Part shown: positions 17,790 to 26,084 of the stretch, in pieces
How positions within the stretch are numbered: the first letter of the stretch is position 1
How the letters are laid out: every line of letters starts with the position of its first letter
Assembly (NCBI GenBank): GCA_016208315.1
Contig: JACQYF010000038.1
Location: 1 to 64,000 of the forward strand
Direction: 5' to 3'
Length of the DNA stretch: 64,000 nucleotides
From: Chloroflexota bacterium
GTDB taxonomy: Bacteria; Chloroflexota; Anaerolineae; UBA4142
Position numbers and translations under genes: made by a program
Notes under the pieces: model-generated
The model's database searches: none
What the model was told of the DNA's origin: nothing
The model's input: only the letters and a program-made list of their open reading frames with translations

Positions 17790-18185
17790 ATGGCTACGGG
17801 TAAATTTTACGAAGGTGTTGGTCGGCGTAAATCGGCGATTGCACGCGTGCGCTTGTTCTCGGGCGGCGGCGGATTCACGGTCAACGAAAAACCGGCAGCA
17901 GAATATTTCGGGCTGCCGTCGTTGGTGGGCCAGATTCTTAGCCCGCTCAAGGCGACGCAGAACGAAGAGCGCTTTACCGTGTCGGCCCGAGTCAAAGGCG
18001 GCGGGCCGGTAGGGCAATCGGATGCCGTTTCGCTCGGTCTCGCGCGGGCGCTTTTGGCGGCCGACGCGACGTTCAAAGGCGCACTTCGCAAAGCAGGGTT
18101 GCTCACCCGCGATCCGCGCGAAAAAGAGCGCAAGAAACCCGGTTTAAAGCGCGCGCGCAAGGCAAAGCAGTACACCAAGCGATAG
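17790..18185 (+). CDS. rpsI: 30S ribosomal protein S9
   Basis: S9 (131 aa) reaches into the 30S P site with its C-terminal tail. YEGVGRRKSAIARVRLFSG, GGPVGQSDAVSLGLARAL and the terminal KKPGLKRARKAKQYTKR are intact, including the final Lys-Arg that contacts P-site tRNA. Last gene of the ribosomal block. Confidence 0.97.
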   Translation: MATGKFYEGVGRRKSAIARVRLFSGGGGFTVNEKPAAEYFGLPSLVGQILSPLKATQNEERFTVSARVKGGGPVGQSDAVSLGLARALLAADATFKGALRKAGLLTRDPREKERKKPGLKRARKAKQYTKR

Positions 18186-18212
18186 ATTGCGCGAGTCCTT
18201 TGGAATCGGCAA

Positions 18213-18259
18213 GGGCGAGGAATCGCCACCGTTGGGTGGCGCCCTCGCCCATCGTTTTT
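18213..18259 (+). terminator. Rho-independent terminator after rpsI
   Basis: Stem GGGCGAGG...CCCTCGCCC with an inner GCCACC/GGGTGGC helix, followed by ATCGTTTTT. It lies between convergent genes and may stop transcription from both sides. Confidence 0.85.
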
Positions 18260-18270
18260 CCAGCGCGAGT

Positions 18271-19809
18271 TCACCTCTGTCGCACTGCCGTCGGATCAAC
18301 GTGCCGGACGCGCACCTTGACCTCGATCTCCAAAGTAGTTCCCACATCGGGCGCGATGAGTTTTGCATTGATCCGAGGGTCGGCGATCAGCGGCGCCGAG
18401 CCGGGCGGAAAAAAGCGCGTAGCAAGATACCCTTCACCCGCCGTCGGCTCGAGCATGGCATACCCGGTTTTGCACGGCGTAAAGAAGGCGCAGTGCGCGA
18501 AGTCTTCCACGCCGGTGAAACAGAATTCCTCGCCGTTGAGGTCGAGACAAAGATTGGTTTCGAGAAAATCGCGTTTGCCTTGATTGAGGATGGGCTTGAT
18601 CGTCCACGAAACGCTGGAGAGCACGGTTCCGACCGGCGCGACAAAGCTGAATACCGTCCTCTCCTTCGAAGCTAACGTCACCTGTGCCGGCGTTGTCAAC
18701 TGCGCCTCTTGCTCGAGCGCGACCAACTGGCTGATCGGATTGACGCCGGATAACGCGCCGTCAAATTGTGCGGCAATCTCCTTGATCTCGCGATCGGTCA
18801 TCTCCGCCGTCGTCTTGACGCTAACCTCCGGCAGCAAGGTATCCACACCGCTTTCGAACCATGTCCTCTGAGGCGCGTAGCCGGCCCGACCCGTAAAGTA
18901 CAGCGAAAACCCTCTTCGAAATAGCACCAGCGGATAGCCGACAAATCCGAATGCGCCGCCGGTCTGATCGGGCGTGAGAAGATTATTTCTGTTCACCGGC
19001 AGAGCCAGCATCTTGCTGCCGTCCGCCGTCGGACACACGCCGCCCGACCGCAGGAAATTGCAGGCCGAACATTGGTAGTTGACGCCATCGGCGGTGATGC
19101 CGATCGAACCGAGCGCATCGCAACCCTGGTCGGGGTCAACGATCAAATGCATCCCAGAAAGTTGTTTGATGCGCTGTTGATCTTGGGCGAACGCTTCCGG
19201 AGGAATGATGTAAAAACGCGGCTGCCCGTCGGCGCCGCCGTGGACCGAATACCGGCCGCGAGGCTGTCCGTCGCCCGGATTCACGCCGAAACCGAAAACA
19301 CACTTGCGGTCTTCCGCGCCGCTCCAGTCCGCGGGCGTCATGAAATCTCGGTCTTGCCGGGGGTTGGCGCCTTGGCCAAAGCAGGCGGAAGTGAAAAACG
19401 AGGTCTTGCTCACTAGCATCGCGCGAGGATTCAGCGCTAGATTCGCCAATGTGTTTGAGGCGATGAGCGCGGCGGTCGGCACGCGCGTAGGCGCGCGGGT
19501 GGGCGTTGCCGTCGGCGCGCGCGTTCGGGTGTGCGTGGGCGTAGTCGTGCTGGTCGGTGGATTCGTCGCGGTAGCGGTGGGCGAGGAAAGGGCAGTTGGG
19601 GTGCGCGTTGGCAATCGAGTGGGCGTGGGGGCCGGAGTGGGGTACGATTCTGGGCCGAGTGCGATTTCGGGTGGCTCATCAGGCGATTCGGCGATTGCCG
19701 GCGTTTCAGGGTTTAGCGCCAAGAACACCGCGAAGGGAATCGCGCCGCCATAGAGCGTGATGATAGCCAGTACGAGAAGAACCAGCAAGACCCACTGTGT
19801 TTTGGTCAT
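18271..19809 (-). CDS. Membrane-anchored surface protein with Pro/Thr stalk (unknown function)
   Basis: A 512-aa protein with one N-terminal membrane anchor (WVLLVLLVLAIITLYGGAI), then a stalk of about 80 residues built from PTPTPTRLPTRTPT-like repeats, then a ~370-residue extracytoplasmic region. The latter has several Cys (NYQCSACNFLRSGGVC; ACFGQG; FAHCAFFTPC) that could form disulfides or bind metal, and resembles no family I recognise. Such PT-stalk proteins are frequent in Anaerolineae. The start has only a weak upstream GGCGGA. It is the sole gene in its unit. Confidence 0.75.
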   Translation of the reverse strand: MTKTQWVLLVLLVLAIITLYGGAIPFAVFLALNPETPAIAESPDEPPEIALGPESYPTPAPTPTRLPTRTPTALSSPTATATNPPTSTTTPTHTRTRAPTATPTRAPTRVPTAALIASNTLANLALNPRAMLVSKTSFFTSACFGQGANPRQDRDFMTPADWSGAEDRKCVFGFGVNPGDGQPRGRYSVHGGADGQPRFYIIPPEAFAQDQQRIKQLSGMHLIVDPDQGCDALGSIGITADGVNYQCSACNFLRSGGVCPTADGSKMLALPVNRNNLLTPDQTGGAFGFVGYPLVLFRRGFSLYFTGRAGYAPQRTWFESGVDTLLPEVSVKTTAEMTDREIKEIAAQFDGALSGVNPISQLVALEQEAQLTTPAQVTLASKERTVFSFVAPVGTVLSSVSWTIKPILNQGKRDFLETNLCLDLNGEEFCFTGVEDFAHCAFFTPCKTGYAMLEPTAGEGYLATRFFPPGSAPLIADPRINAKLIAPDVGTTLEIEVKVRVRHVDPTAVRQR

Positions 19810-19835
19810 CTATGATCCGCCGAGGTGTGCGCCGC

Positions 19836-19919
19836 TCACATTTTTAGAATCTCCATCACCAAATCCATCTGCGCGATGACGTCGTCAATCGTTTCGTAGG
19901 GAATGCTGGAAATAGCCAT
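19836..19919 (-). CDS. Possible 27-aa small ORF
   Basis: An open frame reading MAISSIPYETIDDVIAQMDL and ending MEILKM lies between the prenyltransferase and the stalk protein on the same strand. The sequence looks like a protein N-terminus with an amphipathic helix and has ordinary codon use, so it may be a small protein or the remnant of a truncated gene. No clear Shine-Dalgarno sequence is seen. Low confidence. Confidence 0.25.
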   Translation of the reverse strand: MAISSIPYETIDDVIAQMDLVMEILKM

Positions 19920-19934
19920 GAGATGCCAATGCGC

Positions 19935-20843
19935 CTAGACGGGTGGCGTGCGCCCGAAGAAGTAGAAAATTAGGACGACCGCCAGCCCCCACAGCATGAT
20001 CGCGACAAACAGCGGCTTGTCGCGCAAGACGAGTTCTTCGGGGCTGCCGCCCTCTTGTTTCACATGTACCAGGTACAATAGGCGGAAGACGGTATAGAGC
20101 GCGAACGGAATCGTCAGCATCATCTCATGGTTCTTGGGCAGATTCTCGGCGGTGAACGTATACAGCGAGTAGGCCATCACGAATGACGCCGTCGTCACCG
20201 CGATCATCTCGTCGAGCACCTCGGCGGTGTATTCCTTGAGAATCTGGCGATGGGTCGTCGCGTTATCTTCGAGCAGCACCAACTCGTGGCGGCGCTTGGC
20301 AAATCCGACAAAGAGCGACATCAGCATCGTGCAGACAAAGAGCCACGCCGAAGGGGGCACGTGGATCGCGACCGCGCCGGCAAGGACGCGCAGCACATAG
20401 TTTGCGGCCAGCGTAAATACGTCCACGATGACGATGTTCTTGAGGGCAAACGAGTAAAGCAGATTCAGCGCCAAGTAAAACACTGCGACCAGGCCAAAAG
20501 TCAAGTCGAGGATAAAGGACAAAGGAATCGCCACGAACAGCAGCACGACAATGGTGCCAACTGCTTGCCGCTTGTTCAGCGCGCCGGAAGCCAGGGGCCT
20601 AAATCGTTTGGTGGGATGGTTGCGGTCTTTTTCCACGTCGGCCAAATCGTTGATGAGGTAGACGACGCCGGCCAACAGGCAGAATACCAGGAACGCGACC
20701 GCGGCGAGGGCGAACAGGGCGTACATTTGCGGAGAAAAGGGCTGCCAGTATTGGCGCAGGGTGAAGGCGAACGGGACGAACACGAGCAGGTTCTTGACCC
20801 ACTGGCGTGGGCGCATACTTTTGAGCAGATTGAAAAGCACCAT
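19935..20843 (-). CDS. UbiA-family polyprenyl-phosphate phosphoribosyltransferase-like protein
   Basis: A 302-aa integral membrane prenyltransferase with about eight hydrophobic segments. The first Asp-rich motif is NDLADVEKDRNHPTKRFRPL; this HPTKxxRP form is typical of decaprenyl-phosphate phosphoribosyltransferase (Rv3806c group) rather than of quinone or heme A synthases, and suggests a role in making a lipid-linked pentose donor. It starts with RPRQWVKNLLVF. Start is uncertain among TTG 20852, ATG 20843 and GTG 20840; GGAGG lies at 20846-20850, best spaced for GTG. A good promoter lies just upstream. Confidence 0.8.
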   Translation of the reverse strand: MVLFNLLKSMRPRQWVKNLLVFVPFAFTLRQYWQPFSPQMYALFALAAVAFLVFCLLAGVVYLINDLADVEKDRNHPTKRFRPLASGALNKRQAVGTIVVLLFVAIPLSFILDLTFGLVAVFYLALNLLYSFALKNIVIVDVFTLAANYVLRVLAGAVAIHVPPSAWLFVCTMLMSLFVGFAKRRHELVLLEDNATTHRQILKEYTAEVLDEMIAVTTASFVMAYSLYTFTAENLPKNHEMMLTIPFALYTVFRLLYLVHVKQEGGSPEELVLRDKPLFVAIMLWGLAVVLIFYFFGRTPPV

Positions 20844-20861
20844 GTCCTCCAAGTTAGCGCA

Positions 20862-20889
20862 ATCATACGCGGAACGCGCGGAATGTCAA
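20862..20889 (-). promoter_or_regulatory. Sigma70-type promoter for the UbiA-family gene
   Basis: On the minus strand: TTGACA (20889-20884), 16-bp spacer, TATGAT (20867-20862). Predicted start about ten bases before the Shine-Dalgarno sequence, so the leader is very short. Confidence 0.7.
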
Positions 20890-20898
20890 ACGGAATTC

Positions 20899-20952
20899 TC
20901 CAACTTCCAACTTCCAACCCTTCGACTTGGCTCAGGGCAGGCTTCCAACTTG
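20899..20952 (+). repeat. TTCCAAC-class repeats around a CCCTTCGACTTGGCTCAGGG palindrome
   Basis: Heptamers CTCCAACTTCCAACTTCC run into the dispersed palindrome at 20918-20938, then GCTTCCAACTTGC. Both arms have the same orientation here, so this copy lacks the complementary right arm. Confidence 0.8.
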
Positions 20953-20960
20953 CAAATGAT

Positions 20961-20989
20961 TTGACTTTTTCTTCCGTTCCGCTTATCTT
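20961..20989 (+). promoter_or_regulatory. Promoter giving an apparently leaderless tlyA mRNA
   Basis: TTGACT (20961-20966), 17-bp spacer, TATCTT (20984-20989). Transcription should begin about 20996, at the GTG/ATG start codons of tlyA, leaving no room for a ribosome-binding site. Confidence 0.6.
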
Positions 20990-20998
20990 TCGCCCGTG

Positions 20999-21778
20999 AT
21001 GAAGAAACGCTTGGACGTGCTCTTGGTTGAGCGCGCGCTGGCCGACACGCGCCAGCGCGCGCATGCCCTCATCCTCGCGGGCGAGGTGCAAGTCAACGGC
21101 CAGCGCGTGGATAAGGTTGGCGCCGCCGTACCCGAGGACGCGGAGATTGCGGTCCGTGCGCCGCTCAAGTACGTCAGCCGAGGAGGGTTGAAGCTGGAAG
21201 GCGCGCTCGATGCCTTTCACCTCGACGCGGCGGGCAAGGTGTGCGCCGACCTGGGCGCGTCAACCGGCGGCTTTACCGATTGCATGCTCCAGCGCGGCGC
21301 GACGCGGGTTTACGCGATTGACGTCGGTTACGGCCAGCTCGCGTGGAAATTGCGAAACGACCCACGCGTCGTCACGATGGACCGCGTCAACATTCGCCAC
21401 TTGGAATCGCTGCCAGAGCCGATTGACCTCGCGACGATTGATACCTCGTTCATCTCGTTGACCCTGATCCTGCCGGTCGCCAAACGGCTCTTGCAGCCGC
21501 GCGGCGATGCGGTGGCGCTCATCAAGCCGCAGTTCGAAGCGGGCCGCGACCAAGTAGGCAAGGGCGGAATCGTCCGTGACCCGCGCGTGCATCGCGCCGT
21601 GATCGAAAAGATCGCGCGGCACGCTCTAGCGGATGGCTGGCGCGTCCGCGGGTTGGCGCGCTCGCCCATCACGGGCGCGGACGGCAACGTCGAGTTTTTC
21701 GTTCATTTGAGCGCGGATCCTTCGCAGGCGAACATTGACCTGGAACCCGCTATCGAACAGGCGATTATCCGCGAATAA
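20999..21778 (+). CDS. tlyA: TlyA-type rRNA (cytidine-2'-O)-methyltransferase
   Basis: A 259-aa protein with an N-terminal S4 RNA-binding domain ([20 protein letters not shown]) and a C-terminal FtsJ-like SAM methyltransferase domain. The SAM motif is [20 protein letters not shown]; the K-D-K-E catalytic set is consistent with K in [13 protein letters not shown] in [10 protein letters not shown] in [10 protein letters not shown] and E in NVEFFVHL. TlyA enzymes methylate C1409 of 16S and C1920 of 23S rRNA in mycobacteria; whether both are used here is unknown. GTG at 20996 is an equally possible start. Confidence 0.9.
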   Translation: MKKRLDVLLVERALADTRQRAHALILAGEVQVNGQRVDKVGAAVPEDAEIAVRAPLKYVSRGGLKLEGALDAFHLDAAGKVCADLGASTGGFTDCMLQRGATRVYAIDVGYGQLAWKLRNDPRVVTMDRVNIRHLESLPEPIDLATIDTSFISLTLILPVAKRLLQPRGDAVALIKPQFEAGRDQVGKGGIVRDPRVHRAVIEKIARHALADGWRVRGLARSPITGADGNVEFFVHLSADPSQANIDLEPAIEQAIIRE

Positions 21779-21815
21779 CACGAAACCCTATTCGCGAGAT
21801 TCGCGAGATTCGCGG
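21767..21815 (+). repeat. Inverted repeat at the tlyA-uppS junction (ATTCGCGAG class)
   Basis: TCCGCGAATAACACGAA on the left faces TATTCGCGAGATTCGCGAG and ATTCGCGG on the right. The left arm includes the final Arg-Glu-stop codons of tlyA. Confidence 0.75.
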
Positions 21816-21830
21816 ACAGCAGGTTGGACT

Positions 21831-22577
21831 TTGCAGTTACCCAAGATAGCGATCGAGCGAACCGAATCGAAATTTCGCCATCTGCCGCGGCACGTCGGCA
21901 TCATGATGGATGGCAACGGGCGGTGGGCGAGCCAGCGCAATTTGCCGCGCTTGGCAGGGCATCGCTACGGCACGCAAAATGTGCGCCGCGCGCTCGACGC
22001 GTGCCAAAAGTTCGGGATCCGGGTCGTCACGTTGTACGTCTTTTCAACCGAGAATTGGGGACGCCCGAAAGAGGAAATTGACGGTTTCTTTAATCTGCTT
22101 GCCGAGGTGATTGATCGCGAAACCGAAAATTTTCGGACGCAGGGGGTGCGTTTGATTCACAGCGGTTCCCTGGAAGGCGTGCCGGCACGGCTGGCAGAGC
22201 AAGTGGCGCACGCGGTCGCGGTCACGCGCGAGAATCGCGAGTACATGTTGAACGTTGCGTTCAATTATGGGGGCCGCATGGAAATCCTGCGGGCCATCCG
22301 GCGTATCCTGGAAGAGAAAATTCCGGCCGAGGTATTGTCGGAAGAGTTATTCGACCGCTACCTGTACACCGCGGGTTTGGGCGATATGGATCTCGTAATT
22401 CGCACGGGCGGCGACGAGCGCCTGTCGAACTTCTTCCCCTGGCAGGCCGCGCGCGGCGTTTTCTACACCACCCCCACCTTCTGGCCCGACTTTGACGAGA
22501 TCGAACTGGAAAAGGCGCTCGTGGTGTACGATCACTTTCTGTCCACGAACGGAGTACGAACCGCCAACGATCAGTAA
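21831..22577 (+). CDS. uppS: Undecaprenyl diphosphate synthase (cis-prenyltransferase)
   Basis: UppS (248 aa) makes the C55 lipid carrier for cell-wall synthesis from FPP and IPP. The catalytic motif is HVGIMMDGNGRWA with the essential Asp; VVTLYVFSTENWGRP, LNVAFNYGGR and the C-terminal DLVIRTGGDERLSNFFPWQ are conserved. No ATG precedes the core; TTG at 21831 (then QLPKIAIER) is the most economical start, although it has only a weak AGGTTGGA upstream. A longer reading would translate repeat DNA. Confidence 0.92.
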   Translation: MQLPKIAIERTESKFRHLPRHVGIMMDGNGRWASQRNLPRLAGHRYGTQNVRRALDACQKFGIRVVTLYVFSTENWGRPKEEIDGFFNLLAEVIDRETENFRTQGVRLIHSGSLEGVPARLAEQVAHAVAVTRENREYMLNVAFNYGGRMEILRAIRRILEEKIPAEVLSEELFDRYLYTAGLGDMDLVIRTGGDERLSNFFPWQAARGVFYTTPTFWPDFDEIELEKALVVYDHFLSTNGVRTANDQ

Positions 22578-22620
22578 ATGTCACCAATTTCCATTCGTTC
22601 ATTCGTTTTCGCATTCGTTC
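22577..22620 (+). repeat. ATTCGTT-class tandem repeats after uppS
   Basis: CCATTCGTTCATTCGTTTTC and GCATTCGTTCG in a row; only one orientation is present, so this is a half element. Confidence 0.7.
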
Positions 22621-22630
22621 GCACACCCCG

Positions 22631-22660
22631 TTGACGCGGCGCGGCGAACGGTGGTAGAAT
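22631..22660 (+). promoter_or_regulatory. Sigma70-type promoter of a short leader transcript
   Basis: TTGACG (22631-22636), 18-bp spacer, TAGAAT (22655-22660). Transcription would start about 22667, immediately before a strong terminator hairpin. Confidence 0.7.
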
Positions 22661-22669
22661 GTCCCTATA

Positions 22670-22712
22670 GCATCACCGCAGAGGCACGGTGCTTCTGCGG
22701 TGATGCTTTTTT
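22670..22712 (+). terminator. Strong terminator/attenuator directly downstream of a promoter
   Basis: Thirteen-bp perfect stem GCATCACCGCAGA / TCTGCGGTGATGC with an inner GCAC/GTGC helix, followed by six T. Because it begins only a few bases after the predicted start site, transcripts should end at about 45 nt unless the hairpin is bypassed. It may be an attenuator for the MoxR operon or a tiny RNA gene. Confidence 0.8.
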
Positions 22713-22789
22713 CGGCGGTTCACCGTTCGCTGTTGACTGTAACACTGACTTACCGGGCACGTTTCATTGAATGAGGAGAAAAGATTCGA

Positions 22790-23764
22790 ATGTTCAACAA
22801 CATCAGCGAAGTCAAAAATGCGCTCGCGCTCCAGAATTACGTGGCGACGGATGAAATTGCTACCGTGATTTTTCTGGCTGACAAATTGCAAAAGCCCGTG
22901 CTCGTGGAAGGCCCGGCGGGCGTCGGCAAGACGGAATTGGGCAAGGCGTGGGCTTGTATCGAGCAGCGGGAACTGATCCGGCTCCAATGCTACGAAGGGC
23001 TGGACGAGACCAAGGCGCTTTACGAGTGGGAGTATGCCAAGCAGATGCTTTACACGCAACTGCTGCGCGACAAACTGCACGACCTGTTGCAGGGCTCGCA
23101 GACCCTCGCGCAAGCCGCCGACCGGCTCGCCAACGAGGAGGACGTCTTTTTCTCCAACCGGTTCCTGCTGCCCCGTCCCCTCTTGCGCGCCATCGTCAAC
23201 GACGCGCCGGCTCTCTTGTTGATTGACGAGATTGATCGCGCCGACGCAGAGTTCGAAGCGTTTCTGCTCGAAGTCTTGAGCGATTTCCAGGTCAGCGTGC
23301 CCGAATTGGGGACGTTAAAAGCCAAGCATCTGCCGCTCGTGATCCTCACGAGCAACAACACCCGTGAGCTTTCCGAGGCGCTCAAGCGGCGGTGCCTATA
23401 TCTGTTTATTGACTATCCGACCAACGAAGCGGAACTGCGGATCGTCAAGCTCAAAGTGCCGGACCTGGCGCCGCAGATGGCGCAGCAAGCCGTCGAGTTG
23501 GTGCAGCGCTTGCGCAAGCTCGATCTCAAGAAACATCCCAGCGTGAGCGAAACGTTGGATTGGGCCCGCGCGCTCGTGACGTTGAATGCTAAAAACCTCG
23601 ATCAAAAGACGCTCGAGAACACGATGACCGTGCTTCTCAAGCACGAGCACGACGTTCAACGCGCGCAGCGCATCCTCGGCGAGTTCAACGTGGGCGACGA
23701 CGACGACGAGGAGCCGGGCCGCGGCCCCACGCAACTGCCGCGCAAGTTTCCACCGAAGAGATAA
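22790..23764 (+). CDS. MoxR-family AAA ATPase (CoxD-like)
   Basis: A 324-aa AAA+ ATPase: Walker A GPAGVGKTELG, Walker B ALLLIDEIDRAD, sensor 1 ILTSNNTRELSEALKRRC. MoxR proteins act with VWA-domain partners as chaperones that insert metal cofactors or remodel complexes; CoxD/CoxE do this for CO dehydrogenase. The next gene encodes such a partner. The client cannot be told, since no molybdenum hydroxylase lies in the window. GAGGAG precedes the ATG, with a 130-nt leader from the promoter at 22631. Confidence 0.88.
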   Translation: MFNNISEVKNALALQNYVATDEIATVIFLADKLQKPVLVEGPAGVGKTELGKAWACIEQRELIRLQCYEGLDETKALYEWEYAKQMLYTQLLRDKLHDLLQGSQTLAQAADRLANEEDVFFSNRFLLPRPLLRAIVNDAPALLLIDEIDRADAEFEAFLLEVLSDFQVSVPELGTLKAKHLPLVILTSNNTRELSEALKRRCLYLFIDYPTNEAELRIVKLKVPDLAPQMAQQAVELVQRLRKLDLKKHPSVSETLDWARALVTLNAKNLDQKTLENTMTVLLKHEHDVQRAQRILGEFNVGDDDDEEPGRGPTQLPRKFPPKR

Positions 23765-23842
23765 CTTTGGATTTCAGATTTAGGATTTATGATTTTGGAG
23801 CATGAGGATTCCTAAATCTGAAATCGTAAATCATAAATCGAG
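23764..23842 (+). repeat. Paired repeat hairpin between the MoxR and VWA genes (TAAATC class)
   Basis: Left arm TTTGGATTTCAGATTTAGGA and TTTATGATTTTGG; right arm CCTAAATCTGAAATCGTAAA and TCATAAATCG. The arms pair over about 30 nt with a short GGAGCATGAGG apex. Confidence 0.85.
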
Positions 23843-23848
23843 GCACAG

Positions 23849-25240
23849 ATGGACGATCGCATTGTAGAGTTCATCGCCGGCTTGCGCGCCGCGGGCGTAC
23901 GCGTGAGCTTGGCAGAGAGCGCGGACGCGTTCCGCGCCATCGAGCATATTGGCATCGCCGAAAAGAGCTTGTTCAAGGCGACGCTGCAAACGACGCTCAT
24001 CAAGGATTCCGCCGACGTGCCCCAGTTCGACAAACTGTTTCCGCTCTATTTCGGCAGCGGCGGCCCGCCCATGCGCGACCCGAACGAGGAACTGTCGTCC
24101 GACGAAATGCAGCAGCTCAAGAGTGCGATGCGCGACCTGCTGGGGAACGATGCCAAGTTGCGCCAACTGATGCGCTATTTGCTGCAGGGCGATAATCCAA
24201 CACGGGACGAGCTGGACGAGTTGGGTAACAAAGCCGGGGTCCCGCTCGCGCGAAATCCGAATCAGCAGCAGTGGCTTACGCGTCGAATGCTGCGCCAGTT
24301 GGGCATGGACGAAGAGTTTCGCGACTTGATGGAGCAGCTCATCGAAAAGCTCGAAGCCATGGGGATGAGCCGTGAGACCATGCGGCGGCTCGGCGAGACG
24401 GCGATGGAGAACCTCAAGCGTCTCGAAGAGCAGTTCAACCAGTATGTCGGCGCCAAGATCGCGCAGAACGCGGCGCAGGACCGCCGGGAGCGCCAGCCGT
24501 TGCGCGGTCCCGATCTGATGAATCGTCCCTTCGGCTCGCTCGGCGAACGGGAGATCGCGGAATTGCGCAATCAGATTCGACGGCTCGCCGCGCGGTTGCG
24601 TTCGCGCGCCGCCTTGCGTCAGCGCCGCGGCAAGCGCGGCGTGCTCGACACCAAGCGGACGATCCGCACGAACTTGCGTCACGCGAGCGTGCCTGTCGAA
24701 TTGAAACACAAACGGCGCCACTTAAAGCCCAAGCTCGTCATGATCTGCGATGTTTCGACGTCGGTCCGTCCGGTCGTCGAATTCATGCTGCGCTTGGTCT
24801 ATGAGTTGCAGGATCAAATCCACAGCGCGCGCAGTTTCGTCTTTATTGACGATATTGTGGACGTGAGCGCCGAGTTCACGCAGCGCCGGCCGGAGAGCGC
24901 AGTCCAACGCGTCCTGGACGACAATCCGCCTGGATACTATAACACGAATCTCGGCTACTCGCTCGCCCATTTCTGCAAAGATCACCTCGATACGGTGGAC
25001 CACCGCACGACCGTCATTGTACTGGGCGATGGGCGCAACAACTTTTTGAATCCGCGCCTCGATTCCTTTCAGGACATCAAAAAGCGCGCGCGGCGCGTCA
25101 TCTGGCTCAACCCGGAAAGCCCGCGCCTCTGGGGCACCGGCGACAGCGATATGCCGCAATACCTGCCGCACTGCGATGCCGCGCACGAAGTCGGTACGCT
25201 GGCGCAACTCGCGGAAGCGATTGACCGGTTGTTCGCCTGA
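23849..25240 (+). CDS. VWA-domain protein, CoxE-like
   Basis: A 463-aa cytosolic protein. Residues 1-280 are charged and helical, with long Arg-rich segments; the C-terminal ~170 residues are a von Willebrand A domain with the MIDAS motif CDVSTSV, a Thr in NTNLGYSLAHF and Asp in VLGDGRNN. CoxE-like proteins partner with the MoxR ATPase encoded just upstream. AGGCACAG before the ATG is a weak ribosome-binding site, so translation probably depends on the upstream gene. Confidence 0.85.
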   Translation: MDDRIVEFIAGLRAAGVRVSLAESADAFRAIEHIGIAEKSLFKATLQTTLIKDSADVPQFDKLFPLYFGSGGPPMRDPNEELSSDEMQQLKSAMRDLLGNDAKLRQLMRYLLQGDNPTRDELDELGNKAGVPLARNPNQQQWLTRRMLRQLGMDEEFRDLMEQLIEKLEAMGMSRETMRRLGETAMENLKRLEEQFNQYVGAKIAQNAAQDRRERQPLRGPDLMNRPFGSLGEREIAELRNQIRRLAARLRSRAALRQRRGKRGVLDTKRTIRTNLRHASVPVELKHKRRHLKPKLVMICDVSTSVRPVVEFMLRLVYELQDQIHSARSFVFIDDIVDVSAEFTQRRPESAVQRVLDDNPPGYYNTNLGYSLAHFCKDHLDTVDHRTTVIVLGDGRNNFLNPRLDSFQDIKKRARRVIWLNPESPRLWGTGDSDMPQYLPHCDAAHEVGTLAQLAEAIDRLFA

Positions 25241-25242
25241 AA

Positions 25243-25302
25243 AGTACGGGAGTGTGGGAGTATGGGCGTCACCCCCATACCCCCATACTCCCACACCCCA
25301 TC
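25243..25302 (+). repeat. Paired repeat hairpin after the VWA gene (GGGAGTATGG class)
   Basis: GTACGGGAGTGTGGGAGTAT then GGGCGTCACCCCC apex, then CATACCCCCATACTCCCACA. Lies between convergent genes and could act as a bidirectional transcription stop, although no T-run follows. Same class at 60588. Confidence 0.85.
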
Positions 25303-25921
25303 ACGGTGGGCACACTGTCAGCTTTTGTTCGAACGGCTGCCCATTCGGCTGTTTGAATTGCGCGGCCCGGTTATCTTGATCTAACCATGACACGCGCGCG
25401 ATAAAGTCCTCGCACGGTCCCCCCAACTGAATTCTCCAATACCCCAGTCCTCTGACTTCTTGCGCGCCGAGAGGCGCGTTTGTCGTTGCTACTGTCGTCT
25501 CGCCGAACGAATTTCTCTGGTTCTCTGGGCGATAGATGTAGACGATCCAGCGAAAGGTATGAACCTTGCCGGTCGTATTCGCAAAGCCAACGGCGAAGAC
25601 CAGCTCCGCGCCGCGCACCGGTGGATTGGGCGTTACGTTCATATACGTGACATACAATCCGGGCGGGATTACGGGCGTGGGGGGCGCAGGAGTGCTCGTC
25701 GGGAGCGGCGTTTCCGTTGCCGCGCCCCGAGCGACGGTCGAAGGGGTCGGCGTGGCGATTTCGGGCGCGGGCGCGGGCGAGCCAACGGCCAGAGTCGGCA
25801 TTAGGGTCGTGGGCGATGGTCGGGTGGAAGTAACCGGCGCGACGCGGGTTGGCTCCGGCGCGCAACTGCCGATGATCAGCGTTATCAAAAGCGCAGCCAT
25901 GAGGGCCGCGATGGTTCTCAA
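25301..25921 (-). CDS. Lipoprotein with one copy of a ~115-aa repeated extracytoplasmic domain
   Basis: A 206-aa lipoprotein: hydrophobic signal ending in the lipobox LIIGSC, a Pro/Thr-rich linker of ~65 residues, then a domain starting at PGLYVTYMNVTPNPPVRGAE and ending in LTVCPP. The same domain occurs twice in the next gene and once in the lipoprotein at 40119. It is probably a beta-sandwich with a disulfide between GGPCEDF and VCPP. The TTG start at 25921 is chosen because AAGGAGG lies four bases upstream. Confidence 0.78.
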   Translation of the reverse strand: MRTIAALMAALLITLIIGSCAPEPTRVAPVTSTRPSPTTLMPTLAVGSPAPAPEIATPTPSTVARGAATETPLPTSTPAPPTPVIPPGLYVTYMNVTPNPPVRGAELVFAVGFANTTGKVHTFRWIVYIYRPENQRNSFGETTVATTNAPLGAQEVRGLGYWRIQLGGPCEDFIARVSWLDQDNRAAQFKQPNGQPFEQKLTVCPP

Positions 25922-25956
25922 CTTGCCTCCTTGTTGCAGCAACAGTCTTGGGGATC

Positions 25957-25985
25957 AGTTTACGAAAAAGGCGGAAAGGCGTCAA
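25957..25985 (-). promoter_or_regulatory. Sigma70-type promoter for the lipoprotein gene
   Basis: Minus strand TTGACG (25985-25980), 17-bp spacer, TAAACT (25962-25957). The leader of about 30 nt contains AAGGAGG. Confidence 0.7.
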
Positions 25986-26010
25986 TGGGGCAACTGCCAC
26001 CAACACGCAA

Positions 26011-26054
26011 GAAAGGCAAGAGTCGCGTTCATTTTCGCTGGACTCTTGCCTTTC
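26011..26054. repeat. Perfect 14-bp inverted repeat between two secreted-protein genes
   Basis: GAAAGGCAAGAGTC and GACTCTTGCCTTTC separated by 16 bases. It follows the 26085 gene on the minus strand and probably ends its transcript, though the T-tract is poor. Confidence 0.7.
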
Positions 26055-26084
26055 CAAAAACATAGTTGGACGATCGTCAACCGG

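Noticed and set aside
22790-25240. CO dehydrogenase maturation locus
   Set aside because: The MoxR and CoxE-like pair alone is not specific; no coxSLM genes are in the window.
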